A DNA stretch of 64,000 bases. Origin: Streptomyces justiciae. Lineage in GTDB: Bacteria; Actinomycetota; Actinomycetes; Streptomycetales; Streptomycetaceae. Shown one piece after another: positions 7,249-15,599 of the stretch (positions are counted from its first letter, which is position 1; each line of letters begins with the position of its first letter). The DNA is taken from the NCBI RefSeq assembly GCF_015163075.1, contig NZ_JADDXU010000011.1, positions 186,001 to 250,000 of the forward strand, read 5' to 3'. The notes under the pieces were generated by a model. That model did no database searches. It saw only the letters and a program-made list of their open reading frames with translations, and was not told where the DNA came from. A program made the translations under genes and the position numbers.

Positions 7249-7950
7249 CTACTGGGCGAGCTGGGGGTACAGCGCGGCCAGGTCACCGGCCAGGCCCGCC
7301 TTGACCTGACGGGAGATGTCGTCGGCGAGAACTTCGTGGGCACCGGTCTCGATGCCGTCGAGGGCGAGCGCGGCGACGGCACGCGGGTCGGACTTGGGTG
7401 CGTCGACGCCGGCCGCGAGGTCCGTGTCGACGTAGCCGACGTGGAGGCCGGTGACGGCGATGCCGCGCGGCTGAAGTTCGAGGCGCAGGGAGTTGGTCTG
7501 CGACCACAGGGCGGCCTTGGAGGCGCTGTAGGTGCCGCCGAGCGCGATCCAGGACAGCACGGAGTGCACGTTGAGGAGATGGCCGCCGCCATTGCGCTCG
7601 ATGGCCGGCACGAAGGCGCGGGCGACGAGGAGCGGGCCGTAGAAGTTGGTCTCGAACTCCCGGCGTACGTCGTCGACCGGGGAGTCGAGGAACGAGGCGC
7701 CGACCGAGGCACCGGCGTTGTTGATCAGCACGGTCACGTCCTGCGCCTGCGCGGCGGCCGCCGTGACCGAGGCCGGGTCGGTGACCTCCAGGGCGACCGG
7801 GACGGCGTCCGGGTGCGTCACGCTGCGCGGGTCGCGGGCCGTGGCGTAGACCTTGGCGGCGCCGCGTGCGTACAGCGCTTCCACCAGGGCCTTGCCTATA
7901 CCGCGGCTGCCGCCGGTGACGAAGACGTTCGCGCCCTTGAGTGCGGTCAT
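7249..7950 (-). CDS. Short-chain dehydrogenase/reductase
   Basis: A 233-residue classical SDR. TGGSRGIG at 12-19 is the cofactor loop and NNAG lies at 77-80. Ser130, Tyr141 and Lys145 (YSASK) form the catalytic set. It should reduce or oxidise a carbonyl/hydroxyl using NAD(P). ATG 7950 follows GGAGG by 7 bases; a longer upstream frame would read through the operator and is rejected. Two perfect 24-bp-spaced operators lie 21-60 bases upstream, placing it in the regulon of the TetR at 5443, with the DUF1330 gene downstream. Substrate unknown. Confidence 0.9.
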   Translation of the reverse strand: MTALKGANVFVTGGSRGIGKALVEALYARGAAKVYATARDPRSVTHPDAVPVALEVTDPASVTAAAAQAQDVTVLINNAGASVGASFLDSPVDDVRREFETNFYGPLLVARAFVPAIERNGGGHLLNVHSVLSWIALGGTYSASKAALWSQTNSLRLELQPRGIAVTGLHVGYVDTDLAAGVDAPKSDPRAVAALALDGIETGAHEVLADDISRQVKAGLAGDLAALYPQLAQ

Positions 7951-7971
7951 GGCTGTGCCTCCACAAATGAG

Positions 7972-8009
7972 AAACCGATCGGTTTCCGTAACGGTAAACC
8001 GATCGGTTT
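7972..8009. promoter_or_regulatory. Tandem operator pair D (SDR promoter)
   Basis: Two perfect AAACCGATCGGTTT palindromes at 7972-7985 and 7996-8009, centres 24 bp apart, immediately upstream of the SDR ribosome site. This is the best-conserved pair of the set. Confidence 0.85.
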
Positions 8010-8011
8010 CA

Positions 8012-8272
8012 CGATGCAAGCCGATGGAGACGCAGGCGGCGGTTCGACAGACGCCCGTGGCGTGGGCCATCCGGCACCTGGGCCAGCGTCCGGGCTGGTG
8101 GAACGAGACCAAGAGATCGCCCCGTCGGACCTGCCCGTCATGCGCTCAACCCTCCACAACTACTTGGGGATCAACGACGCCAGCCCTGGCTGCGGCCAAG
8201 TGAAAGGACTCTACGAACGCCGCGCCAGTGGCCCGGCCGTGACCTGAGCCATCTGTGTCCTACTCGCTGTCC
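8012..8272. other. Intergenic stretch with no convincing gene
   Basis: Between the SDR operators and the end of the next gene all frames are short and lack a ribosome site. One reads MRSTLHNYLGINDASPG and may be a fragment of a lost gene, but it cannot be assigned. Confidence 0.4.
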
Positions 8273-8608
8273 TCAAGGTGACGGTACGAAGCCTGCGGAC
8301 AGGTCGAGATGGAAAGTGGCGCCTGGAGGCGTCGGGGTCCAGCCCTCGCGCAGCGCGTGTTCAATGGCTCGGGCGACGTCGGACGGCAGTATCGGCTGGC
8401 CTTCGCGGCCGATCCAGTTGCTCAGGTGCGGCTGGTCGGTGGTCACCACCAGCGTTCGACCCGGGCCTGAGCTGTCCGCATGTTCGACGGCGAAGGTGCA
8501 CGGAGTCCAGGCCAGCCCCTGGAAGTAGGTTGGCCGGCGGCGCAGGCGCCAGCGGTACGCCGTGCCGTCGACCACGATGCGCCGTGCGCCCTTGCGTCCC
8601 AGTGCCAT
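8273..8608 (-). CDS. Hypothetical protein, 111 residues
   Basis: A small soluble protein of unknown function. It begins with a basic segment (RKGARRIVVDGTAYRWRLRR), followed by beta-rich sequence and a C-terminal part (ILPSDVARAIEHALREGW) that looks like a helix packing on a sheet. Similar short proteins with an IVVDG-x-YRW start are common in Streptomyces, so it is probably real. No catalytic motif is visible. It is separated by 224 bases from the divergent NmrA-like gene. Confidence 0.7.
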   Translation of the reverse strand: MALGRKGARRIVVDGTAYRWRLRRRPTYFQGLAWTPCTFAVEHADSSGPGRTLVVTTDQPHLSNWIGREGQPILPSDVARAIEHALREGWTPTPPGATFHLDLSAGFVPSP

Positions 8609-8832
8609 GACTCCCCCTCCCCCGACGGGGACGATGCTAGCGACTCCGGCTCCGCGCCCTGCAGGAATATGCGTGCCGGCTACCGGGAACGGTCAACGTC
8701 CCCGCACGGCACGGTCGTAGGCATCGAGACCTAGGTCAGTTGGTTCGCTGTGCCGATGCCGCCGGCGTTCGCCCCTCCTAGGGTCGGAACAGCCAGGGAT
8801 GATCAAACCGAGGTCCAACCAGGAGGAAACCC

Positions 8833-9657
8833 GTGATCGTCGTCACCGGTGCCACCGGCAACGTCGGCCGTGCTCTTGTCGAGCGGCTCGTGGTCGAAGG
8901 ACAGCCCGTGCGGGCCGTGAGCCGCGATCCGAAGCGGGCCGCGCTTCCTCCGGGCGCAGAAGTCAACCACCTTGAGTCGGACGGGCTGTTCGAGGGGGCG
9001 TCGAAGCTCTTCCTTCATGTGCAGGCCACTGGCGACCGTACGGACTCCGTCCTCGACCGGGCTCGCGTCGGCGGCGTACGGCACGTGGTCATGCTCTCCT
9101 CGGGCATCATCCAGGAGGGCGCCGACGAGACCCACCCGATCCACATCAGGCACGCGCGGGCCGAGCAACTCGTCCGGGACAGCGGCATGGAGTGGACCTT
9201 CCTGCGGCCCAACGCGTTCTCCGCCAACGCCTTCCAGTGGGCCCCGCAGATCCGACAGGGCGACGCCGTGCACGGCCCGTTCGCGGGTGCCGTCTCCGCG
9301 CCGATCCATGAGGACGACATCGCGGCCGTAGCCGAGCGTTCCCTGCTCGACGCGGGCCACGAGGGTGCCGTCCACCGGCTCACCGGGCCCGCGGCGACGA
9401 CGAACGCGGAGCAGGTCGCCGCCATCGGACAGGCCCTCGGCCGCGAGCTGACCTACGTCGAGACTCCAGTGGGGGAGGCGGAAGCCACCCTCTTCCCGCA
9501 CATGCCGCGGCAGATGGTGCGGGCGTTGCTGAAGTCCTTCGCGGCGATGGTCGGTACCGACCCCGAGATCACCTCGACGGTCGAGAAGCTCACCGGTCGC
9601 CCGGCCCGGACCTTCGCGGAATGGGCCGAGGACCACCGAGCGGACTTCGCGGCGTGA
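8833..9657 (+). CDS. NmrA-like NAD(P)-binding protein
   Basis: A 274-residue atypical SDR. VIVVTGATGNVGRALVERL holds the TGATGNVG cofactor loop, RAVSRDPKRA follows, and WTFLRPNAF is a family block. NmrA-like proteins bind NAD(P) and act as redox sensors or quinone/flavin-type reductases. The GTG start follows AGGAGGAAA closely, an excellent ribosome site. It ends 10 bases from the convergent kinase gene. A sensor role and an enzyme role cannot be told apart from sequence. Confidence 0.85.
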   Translation: MIVVTGATGNVGRALVERLVVEGQPVRAVSRDPKRAALPPGAEVNHLESDGLFEGASKLFLHVQATGDRTDSVLDRARVGGVRHVVMLSSGIIQEGADETHPIHIRHARAEQLVRDSGMEWTFLRPNAFSANAFQWAPQIRQGDAVHGPFAGAVSAPIHEDDIAAVAERSLLDAGHEGAVHRLTGPAATTNAEQVAAIGQALGRELTYVETPVGEAEATLFPHMPRQMVRALLKSFAAMVGTDPEITSTVEKLTGRPARTFAEWAEDHRADFAA

Positions 9658-9667
9658 GCGTCCCTCG

Positions 9668-11386
9668 TCACTTGTCGGCGGGGTACACGTCGGTCACCTT
9701 GCCCTGAGGGGTCGCCTGCAGGTAGCCGGAGCCGTAGTCGTCGGACAGGTACACGGACATCGAGGCCGGCTCGTCGAAGACGGTGTTCGCCGACTCCGCG
9801 ATCACATAACGCAGTTCCGGATCGGGGACGTTCAGCTTGTCGTCCGCCTCCTTCAGCAGCGCGGGGACCTTGTCCCATGCGTAGCCGTCAAGAGTGAACG
9901 GCTGCCTGCCGCTCATCAAGGTGCTCTTGATGATTCCCTCCACCACCCCCCTGTCCGGGTAGTAGGAGTAGGAGTCGTACTTGGTGTCGCTGCCCTTCAC
10001 CATCACCTGGGCCGACACATAGTCGTCGTAGACCGTGAAGTCCCCGAACCTGTCCCGCCCCGTCTTCTCCTTCAATGCCTTGATGGCGGTCCGGATGTTG
10101 GCCGGTGTCAGCATCGAGCCGCTCGCAACGTCCGCCTCGCCGGAGTCATCGGACCCCTCGGACTCCTCGCTCGACGGGGCGGAAGTCGTCCGTGACCCCG
10201 TCGGCTTCGGGCTCGACGACGTGGATGTGGACGTCGAGGGGCCGGCACCCAAGTTGCCGTCGCCCGTGTTGTCGTCCAGGGGCAGCAGCCACCACGCCAG
10301 ACCCACCGCGCCTACGAGGGTGACGCCCGAGACGGCCCTCAGGACCGTCGAGCCGGTGCCGCGTCTGCGTGTCGTAGTCACCGGTGCCGTGGGCGCCTGC
10401 GGCGATATCTGCACCGGTGGGCCGGGCAGGACCGGCGGGGGCCCGAAGCCCGTCGTCGTCGGCGGTGGTGCGTGTGGCGGGGTCAGCGGGTACGACGTCG
10501 GCTCGTCCCTGACCACCGCCGGACCCGCCGGACCCGCCGGCCGTGACTCGATCTCGGCCAGCCCGCGGTCCAGTTCGGCCGCGGACGGGCGCGCCGCCGG
10601 GTCCCGTACCAGCACGCTCATCAGGATCTCGCCCAGAACACCCGCCCGCACCGGGGGCGGTACGTCCTCGTGCAGGACCGCGGCGAGGGTGGCCAGGGTG
10701 GTGCCGCGGCGCAGGGGGTGACGGGCCTCCACCGCCGTGTACAGCATCATCGCCAGCGACCACAGGTCGGACGCGGCGCCGCCCTCCTGGCCGGTGATGC
10801 GTTCGGGGGCCATGAAGTCGGCCGTGCCGATGATGGAGCCGGTGGCGGTGAGGGTGGTCGATTCGCGGATCGCCGCGATGCCGAAGTCGGTCAGCACCGG
10901 GCGGCCGTCCGGTCGTAGCAGCACGTTGGCGGGTTTGACGTCCCGGTGCTGGATGCCGGCGTCGTGCGCGGCGGTGAGCGCGGCCAGCACGCCGCGGCCG
11001 ATCCGGGCCGCCTCGGCCGGTGGCATCGGGCCCTGGGCGAGGCGGTCCGCCAGGGAGCCGCCGCTCACCAGCTCCATGACCAGCCAGGGGTACGTGCCTT
11101 CGCCGCCGTCGACGATGTGGTGGATGGTCACGACGTTCGGGTGGTCGATGCGGGCCAGCGCCCTGGCCTCGCGCAGCACCCGCTCGCGCAGCATCCGCGC
11201 GCCCTCGGGGTCGTACTCGGCGAGGTCGCGGTCCGGCGGGCGGACCTCCTTGACCGCCACCAGCCTGTGCAGCACCAGGTCCCTGGCGCGCCAGACCGTG
11301 CCCATCCCACCGCCACCGAGACGGGCCTCCAACTCGAAACGCCCGTCGACGACGCGTCGTTCGCCGCGTCTGTCTGCCTCACTCAT
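9668..11386 (-). CDS. Membrane-anchored Ser/Thr protein kinase
   Basis: A 572-residue Hanks-type kinase. The glycine loop GGGGMG is at 24-29, Lys46 in VAVKEV, catalytic HRDVKPAN at 147-154 and DFG at 167-169, so it should be active. A Pro-rich linker (about 283-345) leads to one transmembrane helix (about 349-370). After a Ser/Thr-rich stretch, an extracellular domain of about 140 residues contains repeated YDSYSYYPD-like aromatic segments and is not a PASTA domain. It probably senses an external cue and phosphorylates cytoplasmic targets. No phosphatase or substrate gene is adjacent. Confidence 0.92.
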   Translation of the reverse strand: MSEADRRGERRVVDGRFELEARLGGGGMGTVWRARDLVLHRLVAVKEVRPPDRDLAEYDPEGARMLRERVLREARALARIDHPNVVTIHHIVDGGEGTYPWLVMELVSGGSLADRLAQGPMPPAEAARIGRGVLAALTAAHDAGIQHRDVKPANVLLRPDGRPVLTDFGIAAIRESTTLTATGSIIGTADFMAPERITGQEGGAASDLWSLAMMLYTAVEARHPLRRGTTLATLAAVLHEDVPPPVRAGVLGEILMSVLVRDPAARPSAAELDRGLAEIESRPAGPAGPAVVRDEPTSYPLTPPHAPPPTTTGFGPPPVLPGPPVQISPQAPTAPVTTTRRRGTGSTVLRAVSGVTLVGAVGLAWWLLPLDDNTGDGNLGAGPSTSTSTSSSPKPTGSRTTSAPSSEESEGSDDSGEADVASGSMLTPANIRTAIKALKEKTGRDRFGDFTVYDDYVSAQVMVKGSDTKYDSYSYYPDRGVVEGIIKSTLMSGRQPFTLDGYAWDKVPALLKEADDKLNVPDPELRYVIAESANTVFDEPASMSVYLSDDYGSGYLQATPQGKVTDVYPADK

Positions 11387-11591
11387 GGCCGGAGCCTAAG
11401 GCCTGTCCGGCGGATCATGCCGCGGACGCCGGGTTTGGTGCGTCGATCTGCGGCGTTGTCGTCGGTTGACGACGCTCCGCGTCGCCTCCCGCCGCCCCTG
11501 GCTGCGGCGACGCTTGACTTCGGTCGGGGCGGCTGGCTCGGTGGTGCGTGGTGCACAGCAGCCTCGTCCATCCCACCCGAGGGAGCGCAGC

Positions 11592-12833
11592 ATGACCGGA
11601 CCCATGGATCAGGAGCCCGACGGCGCGGAGGCCCGGCGGACGGACCCTCTCGTACAACTCACCCTGGAGCAGCTGCGGCAGCGGAGCAGCATGAAGTGGC
11701 GCACGCACCCCCGGGACGTGCTTCCGCTGTGGGTCGCCGAGATGGACGTGCCGCTCGCTCCGGCCGTCGTCGAGGCCCTCCAGACGGCGATCGAGCTCGG
11801 GGACACCGGATATCCCCATGGGACCGCGTACGCCGAGGCCCTCGCCGCGTTCGCCGCCGAGCGGTGGCAGTGGGACGGGGTGCGGGTGGAACGGACCGCG
11901 ATCGTGCCGGACGTGATGCTGGGCATCGTCGAGGTGCTGCGGCTGCTCACCGATCCCGGCGACTCGGTGGTGGTGTGTTCACCGGTGTATCCGCCGTTCT
12001 ACGCGTTCGTCTCGCACGACGCCCGCCAGGTCGTCGAGGCGCGCCTCGGTACCGATCTGCGGATCGACCTGGACGCGCTGGAGGACGCCTTCGTGCGGGC
12101 CCGCGGCGACGGGCGGCGTGCGGTGTTCTTGCTGAGCAACCCGCACAACCCCACCGGTGTCGTCCACACCCGCGAGGAGTTGGAGGCCGTCGCCGCCCTC
12201 GCCCGCCGGCACGGGGTGCGGGTCGTCTCCGACGAGATCCACGCACCCCTGGTGCTGCCGGGCGCAGTCTTCACCCCCTTCCTCAGCGTGCCCGGCGCCG
12301 AGAACGCGTTCGCGCTGACCTCCGCGTCCAAGGCGTGGAACCTCGCCGGTCTGAAAGCGGCCCTGGCACTCGCGGGGCCCGAGGCCGGCGACGAACTCCG
12401 GCTGCTGCCCGAGGAGGTCGGCCACGGGCCCAGCCACCTCGGTGTCATCGCCCACACCGCGGCCTTCCGCAAGGGCGGCGACTGGCTGGACGACCTGCTG
12501 CTCGGTCTCGACGCCAACCGAGGCCTGCTCGGCCGTCTCGCCGCCGAACACCTCCCCGGCGTGCGATGTCACCGCCCCGAGGGCACCTACCTGGCGTGGC
12601 TGGACTGCACCCGGCTGGGACTGCACACGGAGGCGGGCGGTGACGGGCCCGGCGTGGTCAGCGACCTGGCCGGGCCCGCGAGGTTCTTCCTCGACCGGGC
12701 GCGGGTCGCGCTCAGTTCGGGGCATGTCTTCGGCTCCGGCGGCGAGGGCCACGTACGCCTCAACTTCGCGACACCGCCCGCCGTCCTGCGCGAGGCGGTG
12801 ACCAGGATGGGGCGCGCGCTGCGGGACCTTTAG
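11592..12833 (+). CDS. PLP-dependent aminotransferase, PatB/MalY (cystathionine beta-lyase) type
   Basis: A 413-residue fold-type I PLP enzyme. Markers are WVAEMD (47-52), NPHNPTG (183-189), SDEIH (213-217), and SASKAWNLAGLK with the PLP lysine at 247. AEMD and SASKAWN are characteristic of the PatB/MalY branch, which cleaves C-S bonds of cystathionine or cysteine conjugates. ATG 11592 follows GAGGGAG by 6 bases. It is divergent from the kinase gene with a 205-base gap. Lyase is favoured over aminotransferase by the motifs; the physiological substrate is not determined. Confidence 0.88.
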   Translation: MTGPMDQEPDGAEARRTDPLVQLTLEQLRQRSSMKWRTHPRDVLPLWVAEMDVPLAPAVVEALQTAIELGDTGYPHGTAYAEALAAFAAERWQWDGVRVERTAIVPDVMLGIVEVLRLLTDPGDSVVVCSPVYPPFYAFVSHDARQVVEARLGTDLRIDLDALEDAFVRARGDGRRAVFLLSNPHNPTGVVHTREELEAVAALARRHGVRVVSDEIHAPLVLPGAVFTPFLSVPGAENAFALTSASKAWNLAGLKAALALAGPEAGDELRLLPEEVGHGPSHLGVIAHTAAFRKGGDWLDDLLLGLDANRGLLGRLAAEHLPGVRCHRPEGTYLAWLDCTRLGLHTEAGGDGPGVVSDLAGPARFFLDRARVALSSGHVFGSGGEGHVRLNFATPPAVLREAVTRMGRALRDL

Positions 12834-12866
12834 CCGTCGTCCGAAGGACGGTGGTGGGGCACGCCG

Positions 12867-13637
12867 TCAGGCGGTGGGTGCCCCGTTCAGGACCTCCACC
12901 CGGCCCGTGTCCAGCGAGTAGTACCCGCTGACCACGGCCAGATCGCCCTGCTTCGCCAGCGGGGCGAGGGAGGTGTTGGAGCGCAAGGCGGCGGCGGTCT
13001 GGCGGGCGTGGATGCGGATCATGGTGTCGACCGGGTCGTCGGTCTTCTGCCGCGCCGTCGCCGCGTAGGCGGTACGGAGGGAGTCGGCGATCGCCTGGAG
13101 GTTGCCGGGCAGGGTCGTACGGTCGTGCATGGCCTTGTACGCCGCCTTGATCGCACCGCAGCGCTGGTGGCCGAGGACCACGATCAGCGGGGTGCCGGCC
13201 GTGACGGGGCCGTACTCGACGGAGCCCGTGACGACCGGCGCCACCACCTGGCCGCCGGTGCGTATCACGAACAGGTCGCCGATCCCGGTGTCGAAGACCA
13301 GCTCCGGCGGCACCCGGGAGTCGATGCAGGACAGGACGACGGCGTACGGCTTCTGCTCCTCGGCGACCGCCTCGCGCCGCCGCGGATCCTGGTCGGGGTG
13401 GAGCAGGGCGCCCTTCACCCAGCGCCGGTTGCCCTCCATCAGCCGCGTGAAGGCTCCGCCGGGCGAGGACGGTCCCGTGCTCGCCGACGTGGCGGGGGTC
13501 GGAGTCGTGCCGGCCGCTCCGACCTGGGTGACCTTCGGGGTGCCCGAGGCCGACGAACAGCCGGTCAGCAGGGCGGCGGTGGCCGCCAGCCCTCCGGTGA
13601 CGATAGTCCTGCGCTGCGGATGTGCGGTGGTGCCCAT
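12867..13637 (-). CDS. Beta-class carbonic anhydrase, exported lipoprotein
   Basis: A 256-residue protein. The N-terminus has QRRTIVTGG (Tat-like) then a hydrophobic stretch and the lipobox LLTGC with Cys27, followed by a Thr/Pro/Ser-rich linker. The catalytic domain has zinc ligands Cys103 and Asp105 of CIDSR, and His156 and Cys159 of HQRC, the beta-carbonic anhydrase set. It interconverts CO2 and bicarbonate, here apparently outside the membrane. ATG 13637 follows GGAGGGG and begins exactly at the signal; an upstream in-frame start at 13709 would bury it. Confidence 0.9.
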   Translation of the reverse strand: MGTTAHPQRRTIVTGGLAATAALLTGCSSASGTPKVTQVGAAGTTPTPATSASTGPSSPGGAFTRLMEGNRRWVKGALLHPDQDPRRREAVAEEQKPYAVVLSCIDSRVPPELVFDTGIGDLFVIRTGGQVVAPVVTGSVEYGPVTAGTPLIVVLGHQRCGAIKAAYKAMHDRTTLPGNLQAIADSLRTAYAATARQKTDDPVDTMIRIHARQTAAALRSNTSLAPLAKQGDLAVVSGYYSLDTGRVEVLNGAPTA

Positions 13638-13864
13638 GAGTGCGGTTCCCCTCCGGCTCGCGGTGGTGTGCTGAGCGCCGTTTCTCCCTGGTGGAGCGGC
13701 TGTTGCCACTCTTGCGAGCGGCCGGGAAGCGCTGGTGCAGCAGTGATCCAGGGCAGGGGAAGCACTGATCCAAAACGCGGAGCGTGAGGAACGCGAACGA
13801 GCGGGGTGCGGCGGTGGGCACGGCCGGCGTCATCGCCCTCGCGGCGGATGGGATGATTTTCCTC

Positions 13865-14590
13865 ATGGTGGAGGGATCGGATGCGCGGTCGCACGCGGTG
13901 GCGGACGACGCCGGCGCGTGGGCGGAGCGGTTGGGCTGGGCGTACGGCCTGATCGCGGACGATCCGGTGGAGCGGTCGGCCGCGCTGCTGCATCTGTCCG
14001 ATGCACGCGGGCGGGCCGACGACGCTCGCGGTCGCGCCAACGAGATGTGGCGGCTGACGCGACCCCTGGGAGCGGAGGAGCAGTACCGGGAACCGGCGCT
14101 CCTCGGGGCTCTTGACGCCTATCACCGCACCCAGCGGCACGTGATCCCGGACGCCTTGTGGGATCGCCCCCGGCGCACCGCCATCGCCGACTGGCCGGGG
14201 CTGCCGTACGCGCTGCTCTTCCTGGAGTGGGAGGCGAGGTTCCCGCAGGAGTGGACAGAGCACGCCAAGGCATGGGGCACGAAGCAGGGGCTGATCCGGG
14301 ACATCGCCACGATCGCAGGGGACGAGACGGTCAGGAGCCGGCTCGTCGACCTGACCGAGATCGTCGTCCGACGCCCGTATCGCTGCAAGGACCGGGAGTA
14401 CATACGGGTCGCGCGCGCCGTCGACGGGGACGACCTGCGCGGCCGGCTCCACGCCGCGTGCCGCTCCGACGAGCCCTGGGCGCGCTGCCATGCCGGGTTC
14501 GTGCTCTGGCTCCTGGACCGGCCCGAGGTCCCCGCCACCCGGCACGTCTGGCGTTCCTGGCTGACGGAGAGTTCGGCAGTGGTGTGGTGA
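13865..14590 (+). CDS. Hypothetical protein
   Basis: I do not recognise this protein. It is about 241 residues, soluble, alpha-helical and Trp/Arg-rich (WAERLGWAYG, WTEHAKAWGT, HVWRSWL), with no metal or nucleotide motif. Start choice is uncertain: ATG 13865 is used, but an in-frame GTG at 13784 would add 27 residues including a hydrophobic stretch (GVIALAADGMIFLM). The stop overlaps a GTG of the following frame-broken membrane gene in the GTGA arrangement, which suggests translational coupling and a functional link with that gene. Confidence 0.6.
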   Translation: MVEGSDARSHAVADDAGAWAERLGWAYGLIADDPVERSAALLHLSDARGRADDARGRANEMWRLTRPLGAEEQYREPALLGALDAYHRTQRHVIPDALWDRPRRTAIADWPGLPYALLFLEWEARFPQEWTEHAKAWGTKQGLIRDIATIAGDETVRSRLVDLTEIVVRRPYRCKDREYIRVARAVDGDDLRGRLHAACRSDEPWARCHAGFVLWLLDRPEVPATRHVWRSWLTESSAVVW

Positions 14591-14798
14591 CGGTGCGTTC
14601 CCTGGGCCCTACCCCGAGATCGACCACAGCGGTCCCGTCCTGCTGTTCCTCGTCATCACAGGTGAGTTCGTGCTGCTGCTCGTCCTGATCGCCGACGTCC
14701 TCCTCCCCCTGCACCGCGAACGCCCGCTCAGACCCTGGCTGTTGATCCTGCCCGCCGTCGTGCTGCCCTACCTCCTTCTGCTCGGTTCGTCGGACTGA
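14587..14798 (+). pseudogene. Small two-helix membrane protein gene, frame-broken near its start
   Basis: From about 14607 one frame encodes PYPEIDHSGPVLLFLVITGE, a second hydrophobic segment and a stop at 14796. The hydrophobic segments fit two transmembrane helices around a basic loop (HRERPLRPW). This frame has no start codon upstream before a stop. The overlapping GTG at 14587 reads MTVRSLGP in another frame, and one extra base in the CCC run near 14607-14609 would join the two. A single-base deletion, or a sequencing error, is likely. Alternatively a shorter protein starts at GTG 14670 behind AGGTGAG. Confidence 0.5.
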
Positions 14799-14811
14799 CA
14801 GGATCGGCCGT

Positions 14812-15396
14812 ATGACGCCATCGGTCGCCGACTCCTGGGCCCGCATCGAGACTTGGCTCGCCCGGCACACTCCGAGGGCGTTCGCGGCCCTGGAGCCTCC
14901 CGCGGAGCCCTCCGCCATCGCGGCGGCGGAGGAGGCCTTGGGTCAGCCGTTCCCGGCGAGTCTCCGGGAGTCCCTGCTGCGACACAACGGCACCGGATAC
15001 CAAGCCCTGTTGCCGCCGTTCTGGATGTTGCTGAACGTGCGGAAGATCGTCGACAGCCGTCAACTGCGTATGCGGATCTACGGTGATGATCTCGCCGGTC
15101 GCGAAGAGGGCGATCCGGAATCGGAGTACGGGCCCTGGTGGCACGCGGAGTGGATTCCCTTCGCCGCTGACGGCTGCGGTGACTATCTCATCGTGGATCA
15201 GCGGCGGCACAGCCGTCGGGGGCGCATCGGCGACGCCGACCACGAGACCGGCTGTTCCTTCTCTCCCTCCCCCATGTGGGCCTCGCTTCCGGCCCTGCTG
15301 GACGCGACGGCCACCGCCCTGGAGACGGGTGAACCGGTGGAGGGTTACTGCCGTGTCGCGGTCGATGAGACCGAGTTGGAGTGGGAGGACGCCTGA
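14812..15396 (+). CDS. SMI1/KNR4 (SUKH) family protein
   Basis: A 194-residue protein with SUKH features: the N-terminal AAAEEALGQPFPASLRESLL block (helix, then FP-x-S-L-R), LLPPFWMLLN in the middle, and WIPFAADGCGDYLIVD, the conserved W-x-P-F-x-x-D-G-x-G-D-x-x-x-x-D core. SUKH proteins are often immunity proteins against polymorphic toxins, but many are housekeeping or orphan. No toxin gene is nearby, so an orphan role is likely. It starts 14 bases after the previous frame and ends before a strong hairpin. Confidence 0.85.
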   Translation: MTPSVADSWARIETWLARHTPRAFAALEPPAEPSAIAAAEEALGQPFPASLRESLLRHNGTGYQALLPPFWMLLNVRKIVDSRQLRMRIYGDDLAGREEGDPESEYGPWWHAEWIPFAADGCGDYLIVDQRRHSRRGRIGDADHETGCSFSPSPMWASLPALLDATATALETGEPVEGYCRVAVDETELEWEDA

Positions 15397-15409
15397 GGCG
15401 GACATGAAT

Positions 15410-15448
15410 ATGGGGCCCGCTCCGCGTATCACGCGGGACGGGCCCCAT
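15410..15448. terminator. Bidirectional hairpin between SUKH gene and tRNA-like gene
   Basis: A long GC stem: ATGGGGCCCG pairs with CGGGCCCCAT, continued by TCCGCG against CGCGGGA with one irregularity. It lies 13 bases after the SUKH stop and 5 bases after the 3' end of the tRNA-like sequence, the place expected for a tRNA terminator. Confidence 0.7.
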
Positions 15449-15453
15449 CATTG

Positions 15454-15523
15454 AGCGCTGGGCAGGCCTTGCACCTGCATTTCCCCGCAGGAAGCGGGGC
15501 GTCTTTCCTTGGACCACCAACGC
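15454..15523 (-). tRNA. tRNA-Gly(UCC)-like gene with atypical loops
   Basis: The reverse strand folds as a 70-base cloverleaf: acceptor GCGTTGG with CCAGCGC (one G-T pair), D arm with GG in the loop, anticodon stem CCCCG/CGGGG, 4-base variable loop, T stem GCAGG/CCTGC. The anticodon is TCC. G1-C72, C2-G71, discriminator U73 and C35 C36 are glycine identity elements. Oddities: the T loop starts TGC instead of TTC (G at position 55), position 37 is T rather than a purine, and C32-G38 can pair to shrink the loop. CCA is not encoded. It may be a non-standard tRNA-Gly or a decaying one; the adjacent terminator argues for expression. Confidence 0.6.
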
Positions 15524-15599
15524 AGTGCCGGTTGTTCGCGGTTGCGGTGACCGGCTCAAGATCAACCATACCGTATGTGCGGCGGTGCTTGCGACCGCG

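Noticed and set aside
11387..11591. An N-terminal extension of the PatB-type gene from 11466
   Set aside because: The extension is Arg-rich shadow sequence; ATG 11592 has GAGGGAG upstream and begins the conserved protein.
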